From positions 62,001 to 126,000 of the forward strand of contig NZ_FQXJ01000014.1 in assembly GCF_900129935.1 (NCBI RefSeq): a stretch of 64,000 bases of DNA, written 5' to 3'. The stretch's first letter is position 1. Every line of letters starts with the position of its first letter. The position numbers and the translations under genes were made by a program. The notes under the pieces were generated by a model. That model did not search any database, had not been told where the DNA came from, and saw nothing but the letters and a program-made list of their open reading frames with translations. Origin of the DNA: Desulfosporosinus lacus DSM 15449 (GTDB taxonomy: Bacteria > Bacillota > Desulfitobacteriia > Desulfitobacteriales > Desulfitobacteriaceae). Positions 37,538-46,876 of this stretch are shown here, in pieces.

Positions 37538-37762
37538 CTAATACCAATAGCTCGGCCCAGTGTAAGAAGTCTGTTCCATCAGGACACCATTCTGATAGAC
37601 TGCTCCGGTTGAACCCAAACAGTAATAATAACCGCTCACGACATACCTTTCTTTAAATAAATCAATGCTGTTGCTGTTGAAAATGCTTGTCCAGCTTTTA
37701 ATTGTCTGCCAGTTTCCATTGATATACTGCTGAATACTCGCAGTAACTTCTACTTTATTCAA
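37538..37762 (-). pseudogene. Truncated secreted protein related to the 40811 protein
   Basis: Seventy-four residues of a beta-rich secreted domain (SIQQYINGNWQTIKSW, then DLFKERYVVSGYYYCLGSTG). The layout is parallel to the C-terminal half of the 40811 protein. No signal peptide or clear ribosome site is left, so I read it as an N-terminally truncated copy. Confidence 0.55.
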
Positions 37763-38390
37763 TTATTTGGAGCCAGCAATTTATTCATTGCCTCTTACAT
37801 AATTGATAAGAGTGTATCTGCATTAAAATTTACGGAGCTTCTCTGCATTTTGTGGCATTTTAGGCTGATGAATGATACAAATGCAGTTTGTGTTAGCGTT
37901 TATTGTTGTTACCAATAGTCCAAAACTTGCGGCAATTGTGCCGAATTAAGAAAAAGAGCTTTCAAGACCATCACCCCCTTTCAAAATACATCGAGTACTT
38001 TCAGTAAATTTAATCAATGGGTTTACTCGTTTAACTTTCTCATAGAAACCTGGATATTCTTTTTCTTCTACTACAACGGGAACCTGTAAACAGTCAATGG
38101 TTTTCGATATTAATCTTTTTAACGGATCTCTTTTAGCATTCTACTACCAATGTTTTTTAAATATATGGTTGATATACCAGTTTACCCTCTCATACTTATT
38201 AGACAATTGAGCCGTGGAAAAAGCTTCATAAATTTTGGAAATAAATTTAAAATAGGATAAAAGGCCTATGTAAAGAGGGACTTTGGGTTCGTATGGTGAA
38301 TTGCATTCCCTAAAAAAGGATTTGACGGCAACAATAAAGAAATAAACGCATGTGAGTCATTGGTTAGAATGCTCACATGCGTTTTCGTGA
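37763..38390. other. Stretch holding the gene-less copy 2 of the sigma module
   Basis: From about 38174 to 38335 this is the module leader. At 38333 it jumps straight to the module terminator region (AAAGAAATAAACGCATG). Both sigma and anti-sigma genes are missing. The part before 38174 shows nothing I can assign. Confidence 0.75.
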
Positions 38391-38407
38391 TTTCAAAATA
38401 ATGGCAA

Positions 38408-38590
38408 TGGCTATGGCATATATACTCCCGATGTATAAGTCCAGGCAGTCTCCTTAAAGACCCGTCATAAGCATAGTGTTCAGTCGCAACTCTGTAAGTA
38501 TATCCCAGAGATACTGTGTAGCTGACCATTGTAGTAAATAAATCTATATTATAACCTTCTCGACTTATAGTAACGAACCCAATTTCTCCG
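38408..38590 (-). pseudogene. Frameshifted copy of the 40811 secreted protein
   Basis: It reads VTISREGYNIDLFTTMVSYT and VATEHYAYDGS, matching the C-terminal half of the 40811 protein. One T is missing in the GGGTCTTT run, so the frame shifts before the WTYTSGVYMP end. The 5' half is absent. Confidence 0.8.
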
Positions 38591-38643
38591 AATCATAAAA
38601 ACAAACAATAATTAATCATCATAATTAGGTAGCACACCCTAAT

Positions 38644-38676
38644 AAGAAGCCACTCCAGACAATGGAGTGGCTTCTT
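38644..38676. terminator. Hairpin terminator
   Basis: AAGAAGCCACTCC pairs with GGAGTGGCTTCTT (38664-38676) 27 bp past the stop of the 38703 gene. Confidence 0.75.
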
Positions 38677-38702
38677 TAAATAGAACTTCAATAATGCGAA
38701 CT

Positions 38703-39452
38703 CTATTCTTTTTGGAGCTTTAATTTCTTGTACATAAATATCCCTATTACTGTACAAATTGATAAAAGAAAGAATAATATTTGTACTTGATTGTTGTTGG
38801 AATTAAATCCACCGGAACCTCCATATCCTTGGTTTCCGTTCATTTTTGCTTCATTTACTTTGATTTTAATTTCATCGATTAATTCTCTGCCATCCTTTAT
38901 TTCATTCTTTTGAAGTTTGAGGTCATCGTTTTTGTTAAAGGATAATAGCTGACTGCCTTTAGCTGTTTTACCAATAAAACCATTAATATGTAAAGCTGGT
39001 TCATCAATATAAACAAGATCTTTTAACCCTATTTCCATAGCTTTCTTTTCCAAAGTTTCATATGGAATAGCATTTTTCTCGTCATATACGCCATAGCCAA
39101 CTAATTTATAAACACCATCAACTTTATCTACAACATATCTTACTCGTTCTGTAACAGGTATATACCACTTATCAGTGGAAATTAAAGCATCGTATAAATC
39201 AGTATTTGCCTCATTAAGTACCTTTTTTGCATCAAGTCTATAAACTTTGTATCCCGCATCTTGTATTTCATAAATGTCCACATCCGTAAGATTGTGTGTC
39301 TGATCTCTTTCTTCCAACATTTGATTTTGAAAACTTTTAACATCAGATCGGAAAGCTTCCAAAACATCTGCCGGCAATTTTTCCACGGCGAACACGTTTG
39401 TACTTAAAAGAAACATGAACATTAGGGTTAAGAGAAATATTTTAGTTTTCAT
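38703..39452 (-). CDS. Surface protein with C-terminal membrane anchor
   Basis: 249 residues. Signal peptide at 1-23 (LTLMFMFLLSTNVFA), a mixed soluble domain at about 24-205, a Gly/Asn linker (GYGGSGGFNSNNN) and a final helix (LFFLLSICTVIGIFMYKKLK). It is thus held on the outer face by its C terminus. It lies 20 bp after the protease gene and is probably co-expressed. It could be an inhibitor, receptor or substrate of that protease. The family is unknown. Confidence 0.7.
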   Translation of the reverse strand: MKTKIFLLTLMFMFLLSTNVFAVEKLPADVLEAFRSDVKSFQNQMLEERDQTHNLTDVDIYEIQDAGYKVYRLDAKKVLNEANTDLYDALISTDKWYIPVTERVRYVVDKVDGVYKLVGYGVYDEKNAIPYETLEKKAMEIGLKDLVYIDEPALHINGFIGKTAKGSQLLSFNKNDDLKLQKNEIKDGRELIDEIKIKVNEAKMNGNQGYGGSGGFNSNNNQVQILFFLLSICTVIGIFMYKKLKLQKE

Positions 39453-39472
39453 TACTAAACCCCCTCTTTTTA

Positions 39473-40024
39473 TTAATATACCAAATTATAATTTGTTGCG
39501 GTCCATGTCCAATCATCATTGCTAACGAAACTACTATATGTTCTAGAATTCCATCTTGGATTACTCTCCCAAGGGTCCATATAGCTCACATTATTAACAT
39601 AGGCGTCTTCGTAATATCCATAAATCGTCATCATGTGACCTTGGAATTCCCACAAGGGGGACCATGCAATTGATGCTATAATGGGGGCATAATTATTTAT
39701 ATCATCTTTGACATTAGTCCAACTAATATTTCCTACCGTCCAATCATTGTCCACATCCCAGTGCTCTAGGCCAGACTGAACTTCCCAAGGCCATCCGGCT
39801 TCGTCAACAGGTGAGCCTTTGACATAAGTCACAAACTGATTTTGTGTAACTCCAAGGCTTTGATAATTTAAAGCACATACACTACTAGCTGCCCAGCACC
39901 AATTATCTTCTTCTTGTATTGTACCAGGTACATTTAGGTAAAGTGATCCAGCAAACGCCGAAGTTGTTAATGTAAACACTAATAATAGTGAAGTAAACAA
40001 TATAATACTAACTTTTTTCTTCAT
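39473..40024 (-). CDS. Secreted papain-like cysteine protease
   Basis: 183-residue protein with a signal peptide (SIILFTSLLLVFTLTTSAFAG in two parts). The catalytic Cys is in DNWCWAASS, the His in GHMMTIYGYYE, and the Asp/Asn follows in YMDPWES. This matches the papain-like/C39-like fold of the AvrRpt2 type. It starts behind GGAGGAGATAGT. The neighbouring anchored protein and many small secreted proteins suggest that it matures or degrades extracellular peptides of the island. Confidence 0.8.
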   Translation of the reverse strand: MKKKVSIILFTSLLLVFTLTTSAFAGSLYLNVPGTIQEEDNWCWAASSVCALNYQSLGVTQNQFVTYVKGSPVDEAGWPWEVQSGLEHWDVDNDWTVGNISWTNVKDDINNYAPIIASIAWSPLWEFQGHMMTIYGYYEDAYVNNVSYMDPWESNPRWNSRTYSSFVSNDDWTWTATNYNLVY

Positions 40025-40082
40025 ACTATCTCCTCCAATAATAATTTTTTAGATAAATATCTAGTCCCTCATTAACTTCCTC

Positions 40083-40810
40083 TCCACCTCCCTAATAATT
40101 AATTATTATTGACCTCTTAACAACTGGTTTATTTAAACCAATTTACCCGCTATACTTATTAGACAATTGAGCCATGGAAAAAGCTTCATAAATTTCGAAA
40201 TAAATTTAAAATAGGATAAAACCCCTATGTAAAGAGGGACTTTAGATTAGTATGGTTTGAATTGCATTCCCTAAAAAAGGATTTGACGGCAACAATCTTG
40301 GAATAGATGACTAATGCATTTGAAGACAGGGGGTGCGGCAGTTGTTTTTCTCTAAGGATAAGAAGAGCCACCTCGATGAAGAATTATATGAACGCTGTTA
40401 TTATAGAGTATTTACTGCTGTTAACCTCATCGCAAGGGACCCAGATCTTGCCGAAGACGCGGTTCAAGAAGGTTTTTATAAAGCATTCTGCAATATTAGC
40501 CAGCTAAGAGAACAAACTAAGTTTTGTGCATGGGTCATGAGCATAGCCATAAATGACTCGGATGATGCGCAGGTTAGAAAAATCGAAATCAATGGAAATG
40601 AGGGACATTTGATCAAGACTAAAGATGGAACATTAATTCTTCGATGGGCAATGAGAGGACTTGGGATAGCGTTGATTGGGAAAATCGAAAAAGAGGAACT
40701 GATTAAGGTCGCGAGGTCAGTGGCATAGGATAGTTAGAGAAAAAAACACAAGAGAGCATTTGGTCAGAATGCTCTCTTGTGTTTTCGTGATTTCAAAATA
40801 ACGGCAATGG
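40083..40810 (+). repeat. Sigma/anti-sigma module, copy 3 (internally deleted)
   Basis: Leader homologous to 32326-32578, the chimeric ORF at 40342, and a terminator at about 40745-40788 (ACACAAGAGAGCA/TGCTCTCTTGTGT). Downstream it shares with copy 2 the convergent secreted-protein gene. Confidence 0.85.
40342..40728 (+). pseudogene. In-frame sigma/anti-sigma chimera
   Basis: About 128 residues. The first 72 or so match the ECF sigma at 32579 through region 2 (AWVMSIAIN). The rest jumps to the end of the anti-sigma (DSDDAQVRKIEINGNEG onward). The junction at about 40554 is ATAAATGACTCGG, where AT is shared by both parents. The frame is open to the anti-sigma stop. The ribosome site has changed from AGGAGG to AGGGGG. 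It lacks sigma region 4, so it cannot be a normal sigma factor. Confidence 0.85.
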
Positions 40811-41260
40811 CTATGGCATGTATACTCCCGATGTATAAGTCCAGGCAGTCTCCTTAAAAGACCCATCATAAGCATAGTGTTCAGTCGCAACCCTGTAAGT
40901 ATATCCCGGAGATACTGTGTAGCCGACCATTGTAGTAAATAAATTTGTATCATAACCTTCTCGACTCACAGTGTCTAGAGTAACCCACGAGCCATTATTG
41001 TTGTATTGAAGATGAAATTTCACACCAACAATGTCAGTGACCTTATAAGTCAATGTTTCACCGTAGATGCTAACCTGATTGTTCCCGGCATTTTGAATAC
41101 TGCTGTACCCGCCCTGAATAAGCTGTAATGCTTCAATGCCACTTCCTCCATCGATGGGGTTTGATACAGATGATTCTGGGGACGCAAGTACGGGGCTGGA
41201 TCCAAACAACATTACGGCAACGAATAGAAATGTTAGAGCTAGTTTTTTCATGATTTTCAT
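40811..41260 (-). CDS. Secreted beta-rich protein
   Basis: 149 residues with a signal peptide (LALTFLFVAVMLFGSSPVLA). The mature part has GYSSIQNAGNNQVSIYGET, GVKFHLQYNNNGSWVTL and a C-terminal GYTYRVATEHYAYDG. This type of small secreted beta protein appears three times in the island (fragments at 37538 and 38408). It starts behind AGGAGGATGAAAATC, with a second ATG in frame. Function unknown. Confidence 0.72.
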   Translation of the reverse strand: MKIMKKLALTFLFVAVMLFGSSPVLASPESSVSNPIDGGSGIEALQLIQGGYSSIQNAGNNQVSIYGETLTYKVTDIVGVKFHLQYNNNGSWVTLDTVSREGYDTNLFTTMVGYTVSPGYTYRVATEHYAYDGSFKETAWTYTSGVYMP

Positions 41261-41892
41261 CCTCCTAGTAATAATTTTTTATCCTTATTACTTAGACAAT
41301 TAAGGAGGAGGATTTTCTTCATTAAATCCAGAAAAATTCCAAATAAATTATTGTAAAATAGTCAGTCGTTCAAAATCAACTCTGCGCTACAGTTGTATCG
41401 TTTGCTTTTTCGTTCCTTTTCAGTGCATATTGCCCCCTTCCCCTATATTTGTAATGATTGAGGTTAAAGTAACAAATTATCTAAAAGGCCCTATAGCTAA
41501 TGTAGTTGGTTCTTCCCTCTATAATGAAAACTATACATCCTGTATGTAATTGACAACGGACCGTAGCAGGTAATTCACAGTTGCTCCCAATTCATGTCTC
41601 ATTATTACAGCTTTGAATAAGCTTGTAAAATTGATGCTGCCGCTTTCTCTACTTAGATTCCTGCACAGTCGAATAAATCATACATTCCAAACCATTCTCA
41701 GGGATTGTAAACTTACCAGCTGGCAAATTATCATTGTGGGTTTTACGCAGTTTAACTTCAGTTCCGTCAATTTGTTTCATATCAAAATCAGAGTCAGCGT
41801 TAACACCGGAGTCTGTTCTCCGAACGTGTGGTCTCCTTTACCTATCTCTACATCTAAAAATGATGCTCCTGCTGCAGTGTCGGTTTGTTTGC
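41261..41892. other. Gene-poor stretch with a frameshifted coding remnant
   Basis: On the minus strand about 41915-41649 reads AGTVSKQTDTAAGASFLDVE, then shifts frame and reads VNADSDFDMKQIDGTEVKLR and a stop. It overlaps the 3' end of the M56 gene in another frame. It looks like the end of a lost secreted or sensor protein. The rest shows nothing. Confidence 0.45.
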
Positions 41893-43785
41893 TTACGGTT
41901 CCGGCGTTATTGCCGAGGAAATTGGTTCGTAAACCTGGAGAGGACTATTCTTTAAAATATTTTCCACTTCTTCAAAGCCTGTCGGAAAAGCAAAGTTGTA
42001 ACGTGCAGGTAGGGCGAAAACGTATTTGCTGTTATGAGCAAGTTCGCTTGGTCCGATAGGTGCCGCTCCAATATGAAAGTCTTCCCGTAGAAGGGAATTC
42101 CATTGGGCACGTGTAAATATCATAATCGGAATATCCTGTCGTTGGTTTTGTGCGGTCCATTGAGGATGCCGGATGGAAAGCAGCGGTCCGGTTTCTACAA
42201 TTTCTCCTTGTGAACCTTCCAAGCTTAAACCTTCCCAAGTAGCGGTGATTATCGAATTGCCTTGCCAACTCTCCGGCAAAGAAAAATTAAAACCATATTG
42301 GGGATTTTGGTACTCCCTAGGGTTAGCTTCCTCGTAGGCACCAAGTTTGACCTCAGTAATCAGCCAGCGATTCTCGACTTTCCTTACCCTAAGATCAATT
42401 GGCCGCTTGGCGGCAACACCACCATTTTGCATCTCCACACTCGTTATCTCTAAGATTTCGCCCTTCACGTCATACTCTGATGATGATTTCTGAATGCTTA
42501 GAATCTCTATTCGATCCGGCCATGGACTCGAAACCACCCTGCCCGGAACATCCTGAAGATCTTTTTGCCATGCCGACAAAAGCTCGGGGGATACTAGATC
42601 TCCGTAGTTCTCTTGGATACTTTTGTTTACGTAATCTCTAGGCGCTGTAAGGGAAACCATCTGAAGTTTTTTACCGAAATTCTCGACCAGACTGATAACT
42701 TCTGCTTCAGCACCTTCATCCTGAGTTTCGGTTATACTTGCACCGGGACGGATATCTTCGCTCTTGGTAGGTGCCCCTGTAAGCAAAACAGTTCCGGCAA
42801 TGATCACTACAGCACCCGCAGCGAAGGAAGCTATATAAGAATATTTCCGTCCGGTTAAGACGTTTTTCACTCTAGCCTTTAAATTTCCCTCCGCAAACGA
42901 CGATACGGCTACAACAGGCCTGCGTTCCCCCACACAAGAAGCAACATCGAGTAATGCTCTGGCGTATTCCCTGCGCCTTTCGCTTGAATAGTTTTTGACA
43001 ACCGCACTGTCACACGCCCGTTCCCCGTCGTTTTTCAGCCAGGCGAAGGACAACCAGACCACCGGATTAAACCAGTAAACCGATTTAAGCAGGAACAAAA
43101 TAAGATTGACCACGTAATCCCTGCGTTTGATATGCATCAGTTCGTGGGAGAGGATTGCTATGATCCTTTCATCTGTAAGGTTCTTATAAATGCGCTCAGG
43201 CAGGATAATCACAGGCTTGAGAAAGCCAAAAATAAACGGTATCTCAAAGGACCTCGTGATGCAAACCGAGGCTTTGCTGCGCATCTTAAGGTCAGATTTG
43301 CACTTTTCCAGCAGAGCCAACCGTCTGTCATCAGGTTCTTCCACTGTTACCTTAAGGATTCTGGACGTTTTGATGTAGGAGAATAACAACACGGCGAACA
43401 TCACCAGGATACCGAGAACCCAAATCAGCGCTGCGACATTCCAGAGGTCAAGCCCGTGAGCAGGGACAGCTAGTTCTGGAGTTAAGATTGGAGGCTGCTG
43501 ATTTGCAGGATTGATCAATACACCGGTTGTCATTGGCGGCAAAACCGTATTGACCTTATCAATTACAGGGACAGGAGCAACTTGATTAAACAATGTAAAC
43601 AGGCTAAACATACTCTTGATATCAAAAGGAATCACCAATTTGAGCAAAAATACAAACCATATTCCGTAATGAAAGGAAGGAGACAGCCGTTTGCCGCATA
43701 CTACTTTTATGAGCATAATTGCCACAGCCACAACGGTTGCATACAAGCTGATGTTCAGTACCCCTTTGAAAACGCTCTCAAGCAT
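41893..43785 (-). CDS. BlaR1/M56 family sensor protease with non-penicillin sensor domain
   Basis: About 630 residues. N-terminal helices enclose the zinc protease motif LSHELMHIKRRDY near residue 216, typical of M56. A further helix lies near residue 325 (YIASFAAGAVVIIAGTVLL). The outside part is not a penicillin-binding domain. It has an Asp/Glu-rich segment and a beta domain (YQNPQYGFNFSLPESW) near residue 500. It should sense an envelope signal and cleave the BlaI repressor encoded just upstream. ATG 43785 is 8 nt after GGAGGGG and overlaps the blaI end. Confidence 0.85.
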   Translation of the reverse strand: MLESVFKGVLNISLYATVVAVAIMLIKVVCGKRLSPSFHYGIWFVFLLKLVIPFDIKSMFSLFTLFNQVAPVPVIDKVNTVLPPMTTGVLINPANQQPPILTPELAVPAHGLDLWNVAALIWVLGILVMFAVLLFSYIKTSRILKVTVEEPDDRRLALLEKCKSDLKMRSKASVCITRSFEIPFIFGFLKPVIILPERIYKNLTDERIIAILSHELMHIKRRDYVVNLILFLLKSVYWFNPVVWLSFAWLKNDGERACDSAVVKNYSSERRREYARALLDVASCVGERRPVVAVSSFAEGNLKARVKNVLTGRKYSYIASFAAGAVVIIAGTVLLTGAPTKSEDIRPGASITETQDEGAEAEVISLVENFGKKLQMVSLTAPRDYVNKSIQENYGDLVSPELLSAWQKDLQDVPGRVVSSPWPDRIEILSIQKSSSEYDVKGEILEITSVEMQNGGVAAKRPIDLRVRKVENRWLITEVKLGAYEEANPREYQNPQYGFNFSLPESWQGNSIITATWEGLSLEGSQGEIVETGPLLSIRHPQWTAQNQRQDIPIMIFTRAQWNSLLREDFHIGAAPIGPSELAHNSKYVFALPARYNFAFPTGFEEVENILKNSPLQVYEPISSAITPEP

Positions 43786-44173
43786 TGTCATCCCCTCCTT
43801 TGACCGTTTTGTCGATCAAATCTCGGAGCTTTTTTAACTCCCCATCGGACAGAACCCGATTTTCAATAAATTGAGCAAATAACTGATTGAACGAGCCTTG
43901 ATAAACTCTGTCGATAAAGGACTTTGTTTCGCTGAGTAGTATTTGATCGCGTCCAAAAAGAGGAAGACATCTAAAGCCCGGCTCCCTCCGCTCAATCACA
44001 CCTTTCTCAACAAGGCGTTTGATAAAGGTGTAAGTAGTATTCTTAAAATGAGCACCGTTTTCCGGCCTTAGGAAATGAGCTGCAATATCCACAGCTGACA
44101 TTTCCCTGTTCTGCCAGATAATCTCCATAATTTCAAGCTCGCGTTCTGTGACCTTTGGAATTTCCTGTTGCAT
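43778..44173 (-). CDS. BlaI/MecI family repressor
   Basis: 131-residue winged-helix repressor (VTERELEIMEIIWQNREMSA, then NTTYTFIKRLVEKGVI). It starts behind GGAGGGGGATAA. It should repress its own operon with the M56 sensor, and be cleaved by it. The dyad at 44186-44229 is the candidate operator. Confidence 0.88.
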   Translation of the reverse strand: MQQEIPKVTERELEIMEIIWQNREMSAVDIAAHFLRPENGAHFKNTTYTFIKRLVEKGVIERREPGFRCLPLFGRDQILLSETKSFIDRVYQGSFNQLFAQFIENRVLSDGELKKLRDLIDKTVKGGDDNA

Positions 44174-44185
44174 TTATCCCCCTCC

Positions 44186-44229
44186 ATTCTACAGCATTAG
44201 TATGCAATATCATTCTAACTCTGTAGAAT
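44186..44229. promoter_or_regulatory. Inverted repeat upstream of the first blaI
   Basis: ATTCTACAG (44186-44194) and CTGTAGAAT (44221-44229) form a perfect 9-bp dyad with a 26-bp spacer. TACA/TGTA cores resemble BlaI operators, but the spacing is wider than in the second blaI promoter. Confidence 0.5.
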
Positions 44230-44293
44230 AAGAAATGTCAATAGGCTTTACAGAACGCTATATCGCCTCCCCAAAGGCTCTTTTTGGGGAAAA

Positions 44294-46876
44294 TTAAAGT
44301 GCAGTCTCACAATAAGAAAGAAACTTGAGTCGTTCTATCTTAAAATTTGAATTTGCCAGGATTTCTGGCCAAAATTTAATCGTTACAATTAATTCATTTC
44401 TGTCATTGTCGGATAATTTTTTCCAAGGTACTAGTAAAGGGTGTAATTTTTTCTCTTCATCTATAATAGCATCTAGTTTCCAGCCAGCTTCCTTTTTTTG
44501 AAGTAACCAGCGTTCATGCTCATATTCAGCTAAAGCAATTAATTCACGTTCTGTAAAGGTTACAGCTTCGAGTTTTTCCTTAACAGAGATAATATCGTAA
44601 TCGATCCTATGCAAAGCATCAGGAATATGCTTTATTTGTTCGTAGATAGACTCTTTCTGTTCATTACAAAGAGTTTCCCAGGATTTTAGGCAATTTAATT
44701 CTGATTCATTCTTATCTTTGTTGAGCAAAGTATGCCTATAAAGATCCATTGCCAAACTTTCAAATTTCTCACTATAGAAAGCATCATGCATTAAACGACG
44801 TAAAAATTGTTCTTCATCAACATGTAATTTCAACTGTTCTTTAGAGGGCAAATGTGATTGCTCCCATTTTTTACTGTCGGTTAGCATACTCATCTCTAAA
44901 ATGGCTTCCATTGATCTGGATTCATGTTTATATCGTGTAACTTTGAGCATTGCTCGTAAAATACCATTATCTATTTGAGCTTGCCCTCGCTCATTTAATA
45001 GATGAGGTACTTTGCGTTCCAGTAGTGATCGCAATAGCATTGCTCTACGAACAATGAATAATTGATCCTTCTGTTCATCTGTTTGATTAGGTCCGAGAAT
45101 ATTTACGTACCCTCTTAGACGACTTACAAAGTCTGGACCTTTAGCACTTTGAAATTTTTTTAGAAATTGTTTATGTTCCAATTCATCCGCAATATCCTCT
45201 CCGCCAAATTCTTGGAATGTACTACTGGTACCACCGGCAAAGACAAAAATAGCTTTTCCGATAGGATGAATAGAATCTCCTTCTTTAAATTCCCCATCCT
45301 GCATAGGTGCTAGAAAATATTTTAACCAACCTAGATTTCCTTCAAAAGCCGAATCAAATTCGTCAAAAAAAACTAACGGAACCTTTCCCTTCAGGCAAAG
45401 GTCTCGGACTTTATGGAAGGCAGCAAATAAGTCTACCAATGATTGAAATTGAGATAAATTAAAATTTAATTGATCCATTAAATCTGGGGCAATACTTGAA
45501 GCCACTTCTGCTACCCCAAAGGATTTCCCGGACCCTGGTGTTCCAAATACAGCAATGCACAGCGGACGAACCGTATTTTTGGTAGAAATATACTCCGTCA
45601 TTAGGTTTTTGATGCTTCTATAACCCTCAATTTCCGCCCTGTCCACTGTTTTTAATTTGCCAAATTGGGCTATGGGGATATACTTGAGGGCACTTTTTTC
45701 TCCACTTTTGACGATATTATAAGCTATGTCTGCTAAACTACTGGAACTTTTGTCTTTAATAATATACCAGTCAGTCTCACAGATTGAAGAATTATTTGTA
45801 TCACGTATCAGTACATCTTGAATATGCTCTTTACAGACAAAATCATTTTCGGCTTCCTTAAAGATTAAAGGATTGGGAAAAGCACTTTCCTCAATAGTTT
45901 CACCAAAACCATAAACAAAATATTTTTGAGCAGCAACAATGCCTTCGCGTATACCTTCCCCTATTGATTTACTAAGTTCTTCATTATTACAAATTCCTGT
46001 AGCTATATTACGGGACAGCGCAGCAACAAAGCAAGAGGTTAATCCAAACATTTTGCCTTGATTGTCTTTGATAAAACCTCCTTCAACTTCATAAGTTAAG
46101 AAATACAATTGAGATTCCGCTACTCCTTTATTTTGATAATATATCGCACCTTCAAGGCCAAAAGGCACTATAAGGTGATGACAGTGAGCAAGGAAGGCCA
46201 GGTCGGGGTTATGATTCATTTGCCACACAAAATCCTGGGCCGTCTTTTCCCAAGAAAGGCTTTTACTAATATTTACTCCTTTTGCTCGTAAATCATCACT
46301 ATTGATAACGACAATGGTATTTTGAATATGAAAATCTCTTATATTATGCCAAAGCTTACTTGAACTGGTAGGATGATTCACCTTATAGATTACAATAGGT
46401 GATTTTCCAGGTGTTTTTATTGCTAAAGGCCAGAATTCTTCGTTAGCATTAAAACCGTTATTCTCATCATCTAATATGACCATATCTGCATTTTGGTCAT
46501 CATCTATGATCGGTAGTAACATAGGCCTACAAGAGGTCAGTCCTGTAAATCCAAGATAGCGGCTGATGCGGTATACTTTATGATTATCATTTTTATTGAG
46601 GGTTTCAGGAAAAAGCTCTAACTCTACAGTAGAACGAAGAAGTTCTTTGGGCAACGCAGCTTCTAGGTCTTGAATTTGCGGTGAACTTATTGAAGCCTGA
46701 GTTGCAAGAGTTACAAACTTTGACAAAAGCAGTGCCTCACCATTTTTAAAACTATTGTGAACATGTGGATAAGACTGCCAATTCAAACCCTTAGTACACT
46801 GTTGATCAGTTCTCCACTGTAATAAATTTACACATATATCTCCTGATACGACAATTTTAAAGCATTTGTTTTCCAT
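44294..46876 (-). CDS. Large protein with degenerate PfkB-like, AAA+ ATPase and RyR domains
   Basis: 860 residues. Residues about 6-325 resemble a ribokinase/PfkB fold: FKIVVSGDICVNLL at the start, TIVVINSDDLRAKGV near 187, and MFGLTSCFVAALSRN near 276 where active kinases have GAGDxF. The catalytic Asp is missing. Residues about 430-700 are AAA+, with Walker A GTPGSGKS at 445-452 and Walker B PLVFFDEFDSA at 500-510. Residues about 775-845 match the RyR domain (AEYEHERWLLQKKEAGW, HPLLVPWKKLSDNDR). No membrane segment. It stands alone. Likely a ligand-sensing ATPase; the biological role is unknown. Confidence 0.7.
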   Translation of the reverse strand: MENKCFKIVVSGDICVNLLQWRTDQQCTKGLNWQSYPHVHNSFKNGEALLLSKFVTLATQASISSPQIQDLEAALPKELLRSTVELELFPETLNKNDNHKVYRISRYLGFTGLTSCRPMLLPIIDDDQNADMVILDDENNGFNANEEFWPLAIKTPGKSPIVIYKVNHPTSSSKLWHNIRDFHIQNTIVVINSDDLRAKGVNISKSLSWEKTAQDFVWQMNHNPDLAFLAHCHHLIVPFGLEGAIYYQNKGVAESQLYFLTYEVEGGFIKDNQGKMFGLTSCFVAALSRNIATGICNNEELSKSIGEGIREGIVAAQKYFVYGFGETIEESAFPNPLIFKEAENDFVCKEHIQDVLIRDTNNSSICETDWYIIKDKSSSSLADIAYNIVKSGEKSALKYIPIAQFGKLKTVDRAEIEGYRSIKNLMTEYISTKNTVRPLCIAVFGTPGSGKSFGVAEVASSIAPDLMDQLNFNLSQFQSLVDLFAAFHKVRDLCLKGKVPLVFFDEFDSAFEGNLGWLKYFLAPMQDGEFKEGDSIHPIGKAIFVFAGGTSSTFQEFGGEDIADELEHKQFLKKFQSAKGPDFVSRLRGYVNILGPNQTDEQKDQLFIVRRAMLLRSLLERKVPHLLNERGQAQIDNGILRAMLKVTRYKHESRSMEAILEMSMLTDSKKWEQSHLPSKEQLKLHVDEEQFLRRLMHDAFYSEKFESLAMDLYRHTLLNKDKNESELNCLKSWETLCNEQKESIYEQIKHIPDALHRIDYDIISVKEKLEAVTFTERELIALAEYEHERWLLQKKEAGWKLDAIIDEEKKLHPLLVPWKKLSDNDRNELIVTIKFWPEILANSNFKIERLKFLSYCETAL

